From: Tenacibaculum sp. 190524A02b | GTDB lineage: Bacteria; Bacteroidota; Bacteroidia; Flavobacteriales; Flavobacteriaceae | Assembly (NCBI RefSeq): GCF_964036645.1 | Contig: NZ_OZ038525.1 | Location: forward strand, 2,192,501-2,256,500 | Reading direction: 5' to 3' | Length of the DNA stretch: 64,000 nt | Shown: positions 46,580 through 55,925 of the stretch, in pieces | How the letters are laid out: each line of letters starts with the position of its first letter | Position numbering within the stretch: the stretch's first letter is position 1 | Translations under genes and position numbers: made by a program | Notes under the pieces: model-generated | The model's database searches: none | The model's input: only the letters and a program-made list of their open reading frames with translations | Told to the model about the DNA's origin: nothing

Positions 46580-48090
46580 CAGACGCAACAATTATATCTA
46601 AGATTTGGAACTTAGCAGGGGTATTACGTGACGATGGCGTAAGCTACGGTGACTATTTAGAACAAATTACCTACTTGCTATTTTTAAAAATGGCAGATGA
46701 GTTAAATAAACCACCCTACAATAAAGGTTTACATTTTCCGAAGCTAAAAGATGTAGATGGTAACGAAATTGAAGATGCTGAGGTTTGCAATTGGGAAAAC
46801 CTTGCCGATAAACGTGGTGCCGAATTGGAATCTTTTTACAGTCAGCTATTACGTACCTTGGCTAGTGAAAAAGGTATATTAGGGCAAATATTTACCAAAA
46901 GTCAAAATAAAATACAAGACCCTGCCAAACTTTCCAGAGTTATTGACATGATAAACCGTGAAGATTGGAATTTAATGGGAGCTGATATTAAAGGAAAAAT
47001 ATACGAAGGTTTACTGCAAAAAAATGCGGAAGATACCAAAAGTGGCGCTGGACAATATTTTACTCCAAGAGCCTTAATTAAAACCATGGTAGCTTGTGTA
47101 CAACCGAAGCCTGAAAAAACCATTGCTGATCCTTCTTGTGGTACAGGCGGTTTCTTTTTAGCGGCTTATGATTATATTGTGGCTAACCACAACTTAAATA
47201 GAGAACAAAAAGCCTTTTTAAAAAATGAAACGTTTTATGGTAATGAAATTGTAGCCAATACCCGCCGTATGTGTTTAATGAATATGTTTTTACACAATAT
47301 TGGCGAAATAGATGGTGAGTCTACCATTAGCCCTAATGATTCTTTAATTACTGATGATGGTAAACGTTTTGACTATATATTGGCTAATCCGCCATTTGGT
47401 AAAAAAAGTAGTATTACTATAACCAAAGAAGATGGAGAAACCTCTAAAGAAGATTTAAGTTATAACCGTCAGGATTTTTGGGAAACCACCTCCAACAAAC
47501 AGTTAAACTTTTTACAGCATATAAAAACCCAATTAAAAGCTACAGGAGAAGCCGCTGTGGTATTACCCGATAATGTTTTATTTGAAGGTGGTGCAGGTGA
47601 AGAAATACGAAAACAACTGCTTAAAACAACCGAGTTACATACCGTTTTAAGATTACCTACTGGTATTTTTTATGCTCATGGTGTAAAAGCAAATGTATTG
47701 TTTTTTAACAACAAACCTGGTAGTAAAGACCATCAAACAAAACATGTTTGGTTTTATGATTATCGTACTAACGTACATCATACCTTAAAGAAAAAACCAA
47801 TGACTGAAGCGGACTTGGCTGATTTTGTTACTTGTTATAATGCAGAAAATATTTACAAGCGTAAGGAAACGTGGAGTCCAGAAAACCCAGAAGGTCGTTG
47901 GAGAAAATATACTTACGAGGATATTATAGATAGAGATAAAACGAGCTTAGATATTTTTTGGATAAAGGATAAAAGTTTAACGGATTTAGACAACCTACCT
48001 GATCCAGATATATTAGCTGGTGAAATTATAGAAAATATAGAAGCTAGTTTAGCTGGTTTTAAAGAAATTATGGAAACCTTAAACGAATAA
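46576..48090 (+). CDS. hsdM: Type I restriction enzyme methyltransferase subunit
   Basis: A 504-residue N6-adenine methyltransferase. The N-terminal helical domain is residues about 5-150 (IWNLAGVLRDDGVSYGDYLEQITYLLFLKM). The SAM motif is DPSCGTGGFFLAAY from Asp185, and the catalytic motif is NPPF from Asn271. It protects host DNA and, with HsdS and HsdR, cleaves unmodified DNA. The ATG lies in the last four bases of the GmrSD-like gene. Having hsdM separated from hsdS and placed fourth is not the usual order. Confidence 0.96.
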   Translation: MTDATIISKIWNLAGVLRDDGVSYGDYLEQITYLLFLKMADELNKPPYNKGLHFPKLKDVDGNEIEDAEVCNWENLADKRGAELESFYSQLLRTLASEKGILGQIFTKSQNKIQDPAKLSRVIDMINREDWNLMGADIKGKIYEGLLQKNAEDTKSGAGQYFTPRALIKTMVACVQPKPEKTIADPSCGTGGFFLAAYDYIVANHNLNREQKAFLKNETFYGNEIVANTRRMCLMNMFLHNIGEIDGESTISPNDSLITDDGKRFDYILANPPFGKKSSITITKEDGETSKEDLSYNRQDFWETTSNKQLNFLQHIKTQLKATGEAAVVLPDNVLFEGGAGEEIRKQLLKTTELHTVLRLPTGIFYAHGVKANVLFFNNKPGSKDHQTKHVWFYDYRTNVHHTLKKKPMTEADLADFVTCYNAENIYKRKETWSPENPEGRWRKYTYEDIIDRDKTSLDIFWIKDKSLTDLDNLPDPDILAGEIIENIEASLAGFKEIMETLNE

Positions 48091-48117
48091 AAGAGAACAA
48101 TTTTATTTCTACTAAAA

Positions 48118-49050
48118 ATGCAAACCCTAAAAGAAGAAATTCCCGATTTTCAGCGTATCATGTTACCCATGTTACAGTTATTAGAAAACGGGCAAACCAA
48201 AACCTTAAATGAAGTAATGCAATTGCTTACTGCTCATTTTAAATTAACCTCCGCCCATTTAAAAATAAAAGTACCTAGTGGTACTATGGGATTGTTTAGA
48301 AACCGTGTAGGTTGGACACGTAGTTATTTAAAAAATGCAGGGTTAATCAGTTACCCTAGTCGTGGTGTATATAAAATAACAGAATATGGTACTGCCTTTT
48401 TAGCTAGTAATCCTAAAGCCTTAAACATTCAGGTATTAAAAACCATGCCTAAATACAAAGAATGGGCAGCTACTTTTAATCAAGATACCAATGGCACTAC
48501 TAACACAGCTACCAAAGTAACCGACAACCAAACACCTGACGAGCTTTTAAATACTACCGTAAATGAACTACATCAACAACTTGCCACGGACTTAATTGAT
48601 AAACTAAAAGACAATACCTTTGAGTTTTTTGAAAAGTTTGTTGTGGAGTTATTACAAAAAATGGGCTATGGTGCATTTAGAGAAGAGGCAGGTAAAGTTA
48701 CTGGGCAATCTGGCGATCATGGTATTGATGGCATTATTTATCAGGATCGTTTAGGCTTAGAAAGCGTTTATATTCAAGCCAAACGGTATAATGACACCAA
48801 GGTAGGCTCACCCGATATTAGAAACTTTATAGGTTCATTAGCCCTGCAAGGTGTTAATAAAGGTGTCTTTTTAACTACTTCTCGCTTTTCTGAGGCTGCT
48901 GTACAAACTGCTGATAATAGTAAGCAACAAAAGATAGTACTTATAGACGGAAAAAAGTTAGCAGACTTAGCTATTGAATTTAATTTAGGCGTGCAGGAAA
49001 ATGAAACGATTGTACTAAAGAAAATAGATCTAGACTATTTTGAGGAATAA
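48118..49050 (+). CDS. mrr: Mrr-like type IV restriction endonuclease
   Basis: A 310-residue Mrr family nuclease. The N-terminal winged-helix Mrr_N domain spans about residues 5-97 (MLPMLQLLENGQTKTLNEVM, LFRNRVGWTRSYLKNAGLI). The catalytic Mrr_cat domain spans about 165-300, with Asp204 (DHGIDGII) and the Gln220-Ala-Lys222 motif (YIQAKR), followed by SPDIRNFIGSLALQGVNKGVFLTT. E. coli Mrr cuts methylated DNA. It starts 27 bases after hsdM with no terminator and so belongs to the same operon. Confidence 0.93.
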   Translation: MQTLKEEIPDFQRIMLPMLQLLENGQTKTLNEVMQLLTAHFKLTSAHLKIKVPSGTMGLFRNRVGWTRSYLKNAGLISYPSRGVYKITEYGTAFLASNPKALNIQVLKTMPKYKEWAATFNQDTNGTTNTATKVTDNQTPDELLNTTVNELHQQLATDLIDKLKDNTFEFFEKFVVELLQKMGYGAFREEAGKVTGQSGDHGIDGIIYQDRLGLESVYIQAKRYNDTKVGSPDIRNFIGSLALQGVNKGVFLTTSRFSEAAVQTADNSKQQKIVLIDGKKLADLAIEFNLGVQENETIVLKKIDLDYFEE

Positions 49051-49113
49051 TAGTCTTATTTTTATAATTCAAGCCCGTATTATTTAAAACTAACTATTTT
49101 GTACTTATGACCT

Positions 49114-49476
49114 TTGATAAAGAGTTTTAAAGAAGCTATTAGCCAACTACCTGCTAAGGAAAAGGATAAACTAATACTTCGTTTATTAAAAAAAGACCCT
49201 ACCCTTGCTAATCGTTTATACTTTGAACTAATAGATACTTCTAGTGTAGATGAAAAACGTGCCGCTTTAGCTATACATATACAAAATTCTATTGAACGAT
49301 TTTCTCAGTACAACAATACGCCTGGGTATATAATGATGTATATGCGTGATATTAGTGGTGAAATTAACGAGCATGTAAAAGTTACTAAAGATAAGTTTGG
49401 TGAAATTAGTTTAAACTTCGTTCGTAATGACAAAAATGAATGTCTTTGCGAGGCATCGAAGCAATCTCCTCCATAG
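49114..49476 (+). CDS. Small helical protein with repeat-derived C-terminus
   Basis: A 120-residue protein that must start at TTG 49114 (MIKSFKEAISQLPAKEKDKL). A nearby ATG at 49107 is in another frame and stops after seven codons. The first about 100 residues look like a normal helical protein (KLILRLLKKDPTLANRLYFELI). From about residue 103 the frame runs into the interspersed repeat (RNDKNECLCEASKQSPP), so the native stop has been lost. It lies 63 bases after mrr. The function is unknown. Confidence 0.65.
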   Translation: MIKSFKEAISQLPAKEKDKLILRLLKKDPTLANRLYFELIDTSSVDEKRAALAIHIQNSIERFSQYNNTPGYIMMYMRDISGEINEHVKVTKDKFGEISLNFVRNDKNECLCEASKQSPP

Positions 49477-49516
49477 ATAAACAGATTACTTCACTTCGTT
49501 CGTTCGTAATGACAAC
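49417..49516 (+). repeat. Hairpin-type interspersed repeat copy
   Basis: TTCGTTCGTAATGAC, then TGTCTTTGCGAGGCATCGAA (49441 onward), then an AGATTACTTCACTTCG...TTCGTAATGAC arm (49491-49515). The arms are reverse complements with changes. The first arm lies in the 3' end of the gene at 49114-49476. Confidence 0.75.
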
Positions 49517-49577
49517 TTACATAAGTTATGAAGTTTCATGATAAACTAAAAATTAAAAACTACAAAATAAGGGTATA

Positions 49578-49608
49578 AAAAAACCTCACATGCCTGTGAG
49601 GTTTTTTT
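49578..49608. terminator. Bidirectional terminator between the restriction island and sucC
   Basis: An AAAACCTCACA arm (ending 49590) pairs with TGTGAGGTTTT (from 49595) over a 4-base loop, with A and T runs on each side. Genes converge on it from both strands. Confidence 0.88.
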
Positions 49609-49646
49609 TATATTTAACTAAAAATTAATTGAATTGAGCTGTGTAC

Positions 49647-50843
49647 TTAAGCTTCTAAAACTTCTTGTACTTTATCAGCAGCTTCTTGGAACTCTGTTGC
49701 AGAGATAATTTCCATTCCGCTATTGTCAATTAATTCCTTTGCTTCTTTAGCATTTGTTCCTTGTAAACGACAAATAATTGGTACATTAATTTTGTCTCCC
49801 ATGTTTTTGTAAGCATCTACAACACCTTGTGCCACACGGTCACAACGTACAATACCTCCAAAAATGTTTACTAAGATTGCTTTTACGTTTGGATCTTTTA
49901 AAATGATTCCGAAAGCTGTTTCTACACGTTGTGCATCTGCAGTTCCACCAACATCTAAAAAGTTAGCAGGGTCTCCACCAGCTTGCTTAATTAAATCCAT
50001 AGTACCCATTGCTAATCCAGCTCCGTTTACCATACATCCAACATTACCATCTAAATCTACGTAGTTTAACCCAGCAGCTTTTGCTTCTACTTCAATTGGG
50101 TTCTCCTCACGGATGTCACGCATTGCAGCGTAATCTTTATGACGGTATAATGCATTTTCATCTAAAGTTACTTTAGCATCTACAGCCATTATTTTATCAT
50201 CAGATGTTTTTAATACTGGATTAATTTCAAACATTGATGAGTCTGACTTGATATATGCTGTATATAAAGCCGTTACAAATTTCACCATTTCTTTTAACGC
50301 CGCACCAGATAACCCTAAGTTAAATGCTACTTTACGTGCTTGGAAAGGTAATAAACCTGTACCTGGGTCTATTTCTTCTGTAAAAATTAAATGTGGAGTT
50401 TCTTCAGCTACAGTTTCAATATCCATACCTCCTTCAGTAGAATACATAATCATGTTTCTTCCTGTAGAACGGTTTAATAAAACCGACATGTAAAACTCAT
50501 TAGGCTCACTATCACCTGGGTAGTATACATCTTCTGCTATTAAAACTTGATTTACTAATTTTCCTTCTGCTGAAGTTTGAGGAGTAACTAACATCATTCC
50601 TAAAATATCATTAGAAATACTTTTAACCTCATCTAAGTTTTTAGCTAACTTAACGCCTCCACCTTTTCCACGTCCACCTGCGTGTACTTGAGCTTTTATT
50701 ACATGCCAACCTGTTCCGGTTTCTTCAGTTAACTTTTTAGCCGCTTCAACAGCTTCTTCTGGTGTATTTGCAACAATTCCACGTTGTATACGAACGCCAA
50801 AACTGCTTAATATTTCTTTACCTTGATATTCGTGTAAGTTCAT
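49647..50843 (-). CDS. sucC: Succinyl-CoA synthetase beta subunit
   Basis: A 398-residue ATP-grasp enzyme of the TCA cycle that, with SucD, makes ATP or GTP and succinate from succinyl-CoA. It starts MNLHEYQGKEILSSFGV. It has KAQVHAGGRGKGGGVKLA, the nucleotide site EDVYYPGDSEPNEFYM, the metal site FEINPV and the C-terminal CoA-ligase fold (LDVGGTADAQRVETAF, NIFGGIVRCD). No sucD is adjacent, which is common in Bacteroidota. Confidence 0.97.
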   Translation of the reverse strand: MNLHEYQGKEILSSFGVRIQRGIVANTPEEAVEAAKKLTEETGTGWHVIKAQVHAGGRGKGGGVKLAKNLDEVKSISNDILGMMLVTPQTSAEGKLVNQVLIAEDVYYPGDSEPNEFYMSVLLNRSTGRNMIMYSTEGGMDIETVAEETPHLIFTEEIDPGTGLLPFQARKVAFNLGLSGAALKEMVKFVTALYTAYIKSDSSMFEINPVLKTSDDKIMAVDAKVTLDENALYRHKDYAAMRDIREENPIEVEAKAAGLNYVDLDGNVGCMVNGAGLAMGTMDLIKQAGGDPANFLDVGGTADAQRVETAFGIILKDPNVKAILVNIFGGIVRCDRVAQGVVDAYKNMGDKINVPIICRLQGTNAKEAKELIDNSGMEIISATEFQEAADKVQEVLEA

Positions 50844-51084
50844 TAGATAAGAATGTTTTTAAAGTCGAACAAAAATACAAATTCAATTTATAATACCTTA
50901 TAAAATGCTGTTTATTTTATAATAATAATTTGTAACTTGAACTGTAAGTTACTTTCACATAACTTTAACAAACGAAGCGTCACAGTATTTTTTTTAACAG
51001 GTCTTTACAGTAATTAACAGGATTTTATGAATTATTACCCTAATTCATCAATAATTTAGCACCATCTACTATTATATAAAACTT

Positions 51085-53565
51085 ATGCGTAAAACAGCCT
51101 TACTCTATTTGGTGTCTTTGATCATTCCCCATGTATCAAAAGCACAAAGCCCAAATGCTCATAGAAAAAGAATTCAAGCAGTGCGTACTACTATGCCTAT
51201 GAAAATAGACGGACAACTTACAGAAGCCGCTTGGAACAACGCCGAAATTGCCAAAGATTTTGTAATGATGCGCCCTACCAATGGGCAAAAAGAACCCGAT
51301 ACCCATAAAACTGAAGTAAAGTTATTGTATGATAACAATGCTATTTATATAAGTGCTGTAATGCACGCTCCAGATCCTTCAAAAATTCCGGCTGAGTTTA
51401 GCAATAGAGATAATATTGGTAATGCCGACTTTTTTTTGGTTACCATTAATCCTATTGATGATGGGCAAAATCCTTTTCAGTTTATTGTAACCAGTTCTGG
51501 AGTACAAGCAGACGCTAAAGTATCTAACGGAAATGAAGATTTTAATTGGAGTGCGGTTTGGGATAGCAGTATTCAACTTACTGACAATGCTTGGATAGTG
51601 GAAATGAAAATACCGTACCGTGCATTGCGTTTTGCCAATCAGCCAGTACAATCTTGGGCGGTTAACTTTCACAGAAGGGTGCAAAACTTAAATGCGCAAT
51701 TTACGTGGAACCATATTGATAATACTAGTGGAAACTGGACTCAATATGATGGGTTGGTTGAGAATTTAAAAGATATTAAACCGCCTACACGTTTAACTCT
51801 TTATCCATATGCTTCTGGAACTGTAATTGATGATGGTACAGAAACTACTGCGGATTGGAGCGTGGGTATGGATATTAAATATGGAATTACCGAAAACTTT
51901 ACCCTTGATGCTACGTTAATTCCTGATTTTGGTCAGGCTGCTTTTGATAATGTGGTGTTAAACCTAGGCCCCTTTGAACAGCAATTTACAGAACAACGTC
52001 AATTTTTTACAGAAGGAACAGAATTATTTACCAAAGGGCGTTTGTTTTATTCTAGAAGGATTGGTGGAAAACCTATTGATCAATTTAAAGTTGAAGATCA
52101 GTTAGCAGATAATGAAGAAATTTTAGAGAAACCTGATAAAGTTGATATGTTAAATGCTGTGAAGGTTTCTGGTAGAACTAAAAAAGGATTGGGTATAGGG
52201 CTTTTTAATGCTATTACAGATAAAGCCGAGGCTACTGTTATAAATAAAGATACGCAAGAAACTAGAAAAGTAACGACCAATTCTTTTGCTAACTATAATA
52301 TTATGGTATTGGACCAACAGTTTAATCAAAATTCTGCCATTACCTTAATTAATACCAATGTTACCCGTGTAGGTGAATTTAGAGATGCCAATGTAAGTGG
52401 CTTGTTATGGCATGTGGAAGATAAAAAGAGTCGATATAATATTGATGGTTCTTTTAAAATGAGTGCCATTTCTGATGATATAGATCATCCAAATACTGGG
52501 TATTCTTTTGACACAAGTATTGGTAAGCATGCGGGAAATTGGCGTGGTGAAGTTGGGTATCAGTTTGACAATAGTGATTATAATATTAATGATTTGGGTA
52601 TTCAAAACAGAAATAATACGCAAACTTTATACGGATTTGCTTCGTATCAAATATTACAGCCTACAAAATCTTTTAATAACTACAGGTTTAGATTTATGTA
52701 TAATGTTAATTATTTGCATAAGTCTGGTGTATATACTGGAAACTGGGTAGCTTTAAATGTATTTTTTGAAACTAAAGATAGATTTGCTTTTGGTGGTAAT
52801 GTTAATGGTAATATTGGTGAACAGTTTGATTATTTTGAACCTAGGCAAGGGAGTACTAGTGGTATTTACTTTATTAGAAATCCTAGAGTGGCTATTAACC
52901 ATTGGGGATCTACCGATTATAGAAAAAAGTTAGCCTTTGATTATAATTTCTTTTTAAATAAGTTTTTTAACGAACAAAAATTTATTTATGGTTTCCGATT
53001 AGCACCTAGATACAGATTTAACAATCAGTTTTCTTTAATTTACAATTTCAGGTATCGTAAAAACGAAGCAGACAGAGGTTACGTTAAAAAAATTAACGAA
53101 GATCATGTTACCGACAATGCTGCTTTGGCTCCTTTACAAGATCGTGTTATTTTTGGTGAACGTGATATTCATAGTTATGAAAATACGCTTTCTGGTAAAT
53201 ATAGTTTTAATGCCAATGCTTCACTTTCTTTAACATTTAGGCATAATTGGGAAAAAGCGGTATACGATGCGCAATTTTATACCTTAAAAGAAGATGGGTA
53301 CTTGGAGGATAACAACTATAATGATAATCATGATGTTAATTTTAATAGTTGGAATTTAGACCTAAACTATACTTGGCAGTTTGCTCCTGGAAGTCAATTA
53401 ATTGCTTTTTATAGAAACTCTATTAACCCTAGTAATGATTTTGCACCTGCTGATGTAAGTTTTTCTGAAAACTTAGAACGTCTTTTTGATGAAAACATGA
53501 AACATACGTTTTCTTTACGTCTTGTGTATTTTATTGATTACAATAATTTAAAAAACATCTTTTAA
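51085..53565 (+). CDS. DUF5916 outer membrane protein with CBM9-like domain
   Basis: An 826-residue exported protein. The signal peptide ends near PHVSKAQS. A CBM9-like beta-sandwich spans about residues 35-210 (MKIDGQLTEAAWNNAEIAKDF, VKLLYDNNAIYISAVMH, WSVQSWAVNFHR-type end). A long DUF5916 region with many beta strands follows (LGPFEQQFTEQRQFFTEG, then aromatic strand pairs to TFSLRLVYFIDYNN). It is likely an outer membrane barrel with a periplasmic domain. The substrate is unknown. Confidence 0.87.
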   Translation: MRKTALLYLVSLIIPHVSKAQSPNAHRKRIQAVRTTMPMKIDGQLTEAAWNNAEIAKDFVMMRPTNGQKEPDTHKTEVKLLYDNNAIYISAVMHAPDPSKIPAEFSNRDNIGNADFFLVTINPIDDGQNPFQFIVTSSGVQADAKVSNGNEDFNWSAVWDSSIQLTDNAWIVEMKIPYRALRFANQPVQSWAVNFHRRVQNLNAQFTWNHIDNTSGNWTQYDGLVENLKDIKPPTRLTLYPYASGTVIDDGTETTADWSVGMDIKYGITENFTLDATLIPDFGQAAFDNVVLNLGPFEQQFTEQRQFFTEGTELFTKGRLFYSRRIGGKPIDQFKVEDQLADNEEILEKPDKVDMLNAVKVSGRTKKGLGIGLFNAITDKAEATVINKDTQETRKVTTNSFANYNIMVLDQQFNQNSAITLINTNVTRVGEFRDANVSGLLWHVEDKKSRYNIDGSFKMSAISDDIDHPNTGYSFDTSIGKHAGNWRGEVGYQFDNSDYNINDLGIQNRNNTQTLYGFASYQILQPTKSFNNYRFRFMYNVNYLHKSGVYTGNWVALNVFFETKDRFAFGGNVNGNIGEQFDYFEPRQGSTSGIYFIRNPRVAINHWGSTDYRKKLAFDYNFFLNKFFNEQKFIYGFRLAPRYRFNNQFSLIYNFRYRKNEADRGYVKKINEDHVTDNAALAPLQDRVIFGERDIHSYENTLSGKYSFNANASLSLTFRHNWEKAVYDAQFYTLKEDGYLEDNNYNDNHDVNFNSWNLDLNYTWQFAPGSQLIAFYRNSINPSNDFAPADVSFSENLERLFDENMKHTFSLRLVYFIDYNNLKNIF

Positions 53566-53695
53566 TACTATATAATTGTAAGTAGTTTTTTAAATTAAAA
53601 ATACTAATTTACGCATCTAAACAAAAAGACCTAACATTTTATAAAATAGGACTTTCATTGAATAATGGCTCATTTGTAAACGTCCCCCAACATAA

Positions 53696-53733
53696 AAATC
53701 AGATAACCTAAATCGTTATCTGATTTCTTTTTT
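53696..53733 (+). terminator. Terminator upstream of the LolD-like gene
   Basis: AAATCAGATAAC (53696-53707) pairs exactly with GTTATCTGATTT (53715-53726) over a 7-base loop, then a T run. It closes the DUF5916 gene transcript 130 bases after its stop. Confidence 0.85.
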
Positions 53734-53762
53734 ATACATTCGTTTCTTATAATAGAGTATCT

Positions 53763-54425
53763 ATGATTATTGCGAAGAATATCCATAAACAATATGGAGA
53801 TGTTGAAATTTTAAAGGGTGTGAATCTTCATATTAAAAAAGGAGAAATTGTAGCTATTGTAGGGCCTTCTGGTGCTGGTAAAACTACTTTACTTCAAATT
53901 TTAGGTACCTTAGATAAACCTCAAAAAGACAGTTATTTTGAATTACAAATTAACAGCACTCCTATACAAGGTTTAAAAGACAAGGATATTTCTATTTTTC
54001 GTAATCAACATATTGGTTTTATTTTCCAATTTCACCAACTTTTACCAGAATTTACTGCGTTAGAAAATGTTTGTATTCCTGCCTTTATAGCCGGAAAAGG
54101 AAAAACAGAAACTGAAGCTAAAGCAAAAGAGTTACTTTCTTTTTTAGGCTTATCACATAGAGAAGGACATAAACCTAGCGAATTGTCTGGTGGTGAACAA
54201 CAACGTGTGGCAGTAGCTAGAGCTTTAATTAACAATCCTGCTGTAATTTATGCTGATGAACCTAGTGGAAACTTAGATTCTGCTTCTGCTAAAAATTTAC
54301 ACGAGTTGTTTTTTGAACTTCGTGATAAATTTGGGCAAACCTTTGTTTTAGTCACTCATAATAAAGACTTAGCTGAAATGGCAGACAGAACCTTAACCAT
54401 GAAAGATGGGGTGATTGTGGAATAA
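53763..54425 (+). CDS. lolD: LolD-like ABC transporter ATPase
   Basis: A 220-residue ABC ATPase of the MacB/LolD group. Walker A is GPSGAGKTT, the Q-loop is [17 protein letters not shown], the signature [15 protein letters not shown], Walker [14 protein letters not shown] and the H-loop LVTHN. LolD powers extraction of lipoproteins from the inner membrane with LolC/E. No permease gene is adjacent, which is usual in flavobacteria. A MacB-type exporter role cannot be excluded. Confidence 0.85.
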   Translation: MIIAKNIHKQYGDVEILKGVNLHIKKGEIVAIVGPSGAGKTTLLQILGTLDKPQKDSYFELQINSTPIQGLKDKDISIFRNQHIGFIFQFHQLLPEFTALENVCIPAFIAGKGKTETEAKAKELLSFLGLSHREGHKPSELSGGEQQRVAVARALINNPAVIYADEPSGNLDSASAKNLHELFFELRDKFGQTFVLVTHNKDLAEMADRTLTMKDGVIVE

Positions 54426-54535
54426 ACCACCTAGAGATAAACCTCTAAATACATCCCCCTTTAATAATGTAAATAAAAGTAATTTTATGTAACATTATCC
54501 TTATAAATAATACCTATAGTGTAAACTGTTTTTTT

Positions 54536-55090
54536 ATGAAAGAAACACTACAAGAGCTTATAAGCTACCTAAAAAATCCTGTTTTGGAAAAAGATTCCAA
54601 TACAGAAAACTCCTATAGAGTTCATAAGTTTTTACACCTACTTAGTATTAGTATTTTAACTAGTTTCTTTTTAATGCCTCTTTTTGCAATTGTTGAACAT
54701 TTAGAATTGATTGACATGGAAAAACATGCCATGGAAAGCATGCTTAAAGATTTTTCTAAACCTATTATATTTTTATTTGTAGTAGTAGTGGCTCCACTTA
54801 CAGAAGAATTTATTTTTAGAGGGCCTTTAACCTTATTCAAACGCAAAAAAGTATTTAAAATAGCCTTTTATACTTTTGCCATTCTTTTTGGTTTAATACA
54901 CATTACCAATTATAAAATAACCAGTAATGTATTATTACTAACCCCAATTTTAATTGCACCTCAAATTATTTTAGGTAGTTATTTAGGTTTTATTCGTGTC
55001 CGTTTTGGCTTGGCTTGGAGTATTCTTTTACATGCTTGTTATAATGCTTTCTTTATGTTGATTACTTTTGCAGGCGATGGTATGCTGTAA
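54536..55090 (+). CDS. CPBP family intramembrane metalloprotease
   Basis: A 184-residue membrane protein with about four to five helices. Motif 1 is TEEFIFRGPLTLF (near residue 87), motif 2 FGLIHITNY and motif 3 LHACYNAFFM, so the full catalytic set is present. It is related to the truncated gene at the left edge but not adjacent to a likely substrate. The target is unknown. The gene follows lolD by 110 bases and precedes the TIGR02757 gene by 29 bases. Confidence 0.88.
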   Translation: MKETLQELISYLKNPVLEKDSNTENSYRVHKFLHLLSISILTSFFLMPLFAIVEHLELIDMEKHAMESMLKDFSKPIIFLFVVVVAPLTEEFIFRGPLTLFKRKKVFKIAFYTFAILFGLIHITNYKITSNVLLLTPILIAPQIILGSYLGFIRVRFGLAWSILLHACYNAFFMLITFAGDGML

Positions 55091-55119
55091 ACAGTTACCT
55101 TAACCTAAATAAATACTAA

Positions 55120-55884
55120 GTGAACAAACAAGAGCTGAAAGATTTTTTGAACGCCAAAGTTATTGAATACAATACTTTAGACTTTATAGAAAGTGATCCT
55201 ATACAAATTCCACATTTATTTACTCAAAAAGAAGATATTGAAATTGCTGGGTTTTTAGCAGCTACCATTGCTTGGGGCAATCGTAAAATGATTATTAAAA
55301 ATGCCCATCGTATGATAGATATTTTAGGAAATTCTCCTTATGATTTTGTGATGAATTATACGGATGATTATACGGATAGGTTTGAAGGTTTTGTTCACAG
55401 AACTTTTAACGCAATTGACTTTAATTTCTTTGTAAAATCATTACAAAATATTTATCAAAATCATAGTGGTTTAGAAAAAGTACTGAAACCTGAAAACGGA
55501 AAAGATAACTACCAACAAGCTATTCATAAATTTAAACAGGCATTTTTTGAGATACCTCATCAAGGTCGTACCTTAAAACATGTATCCGATCCTTTAAAAA
55601 ATTCTGCCTCTAAACGTATTAATATGTTTTTACGTTGGATGGTTAGAAAAGACAACACAGGAGTAGATTTAGGTATTTGGAATAGCCATTCACCAAAACA
55701 CTTACACTGCCCACTAGATGTACACTCGGGAAATGTAGCTAGAAAATTAGGATTACTAACTCGTAAACAAAATGATTGGAAAGCATTGATTGAACTAGAT
55801 AGTATATTACGTGAATTTGACAGCAACGATCCTGTTAAATATGACTTTGCTTTGTTTGGATTAGGTGTTTTTGAGAAGTTTTAA
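55120..55884 (+). CDS. TIGR02757 family protein
   Basis: A 254-residue soluble protein starting at GTG (55120). It matches the TIGR02757/DUF2400 family: GFLAATIAWGNRKMI, LGNSPYDFVMNY, RINMFLRWMVRKDNTGVDLGIW, HCPLDVHSGNVARKLGLLTRKQNDW. Members are common in Bacteroidota and have no proven role. The arrangement recalls HhH-GPD-like helical DNA repair proteins, but that is only an impression. Confidence 0.87.
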   Translation: MNKQELKDFLNAKVIEYNTLDFIESDPIQIPHLFTQKEDIEIAGFLAATIAWGNRKMIIKNAHRMIDILGNSPYDFVMNYTDDYTDRFEGFVHRTFNAIDFNFFVKSLQNIYQNHSGLEKVLKPENGKDNYQQAIHKFKQAFFEIPHQGRTLKHVSDPLKNSASKRINMFLRWMVRKDNTGVDLGIWNSHSPKHLHCPLDVHSGNVARKLGLLTRKQNDWKALIELDSILREFDSNDPVKYDFALFGLGVFEKF

Positions 55885-55925
55885 TACTTTTAACTGCCAA
55901 ACAAACCTAAAAACTAAAACAAATA

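Noticed and set aside
49107..49130. ATG start for the small gene after mrr
   Set aside because: This ATG frame stops after seven codons. The long frame needs TTG at 49114. A frameshift in an originally ATG-started gene is possible but not provable here.
33000..50000. Insertion sequence or integrated prophage
   Set aside because: No transposase, integrase, phage structural gene or tRNA-type attachment site was seen, despite many repeats.
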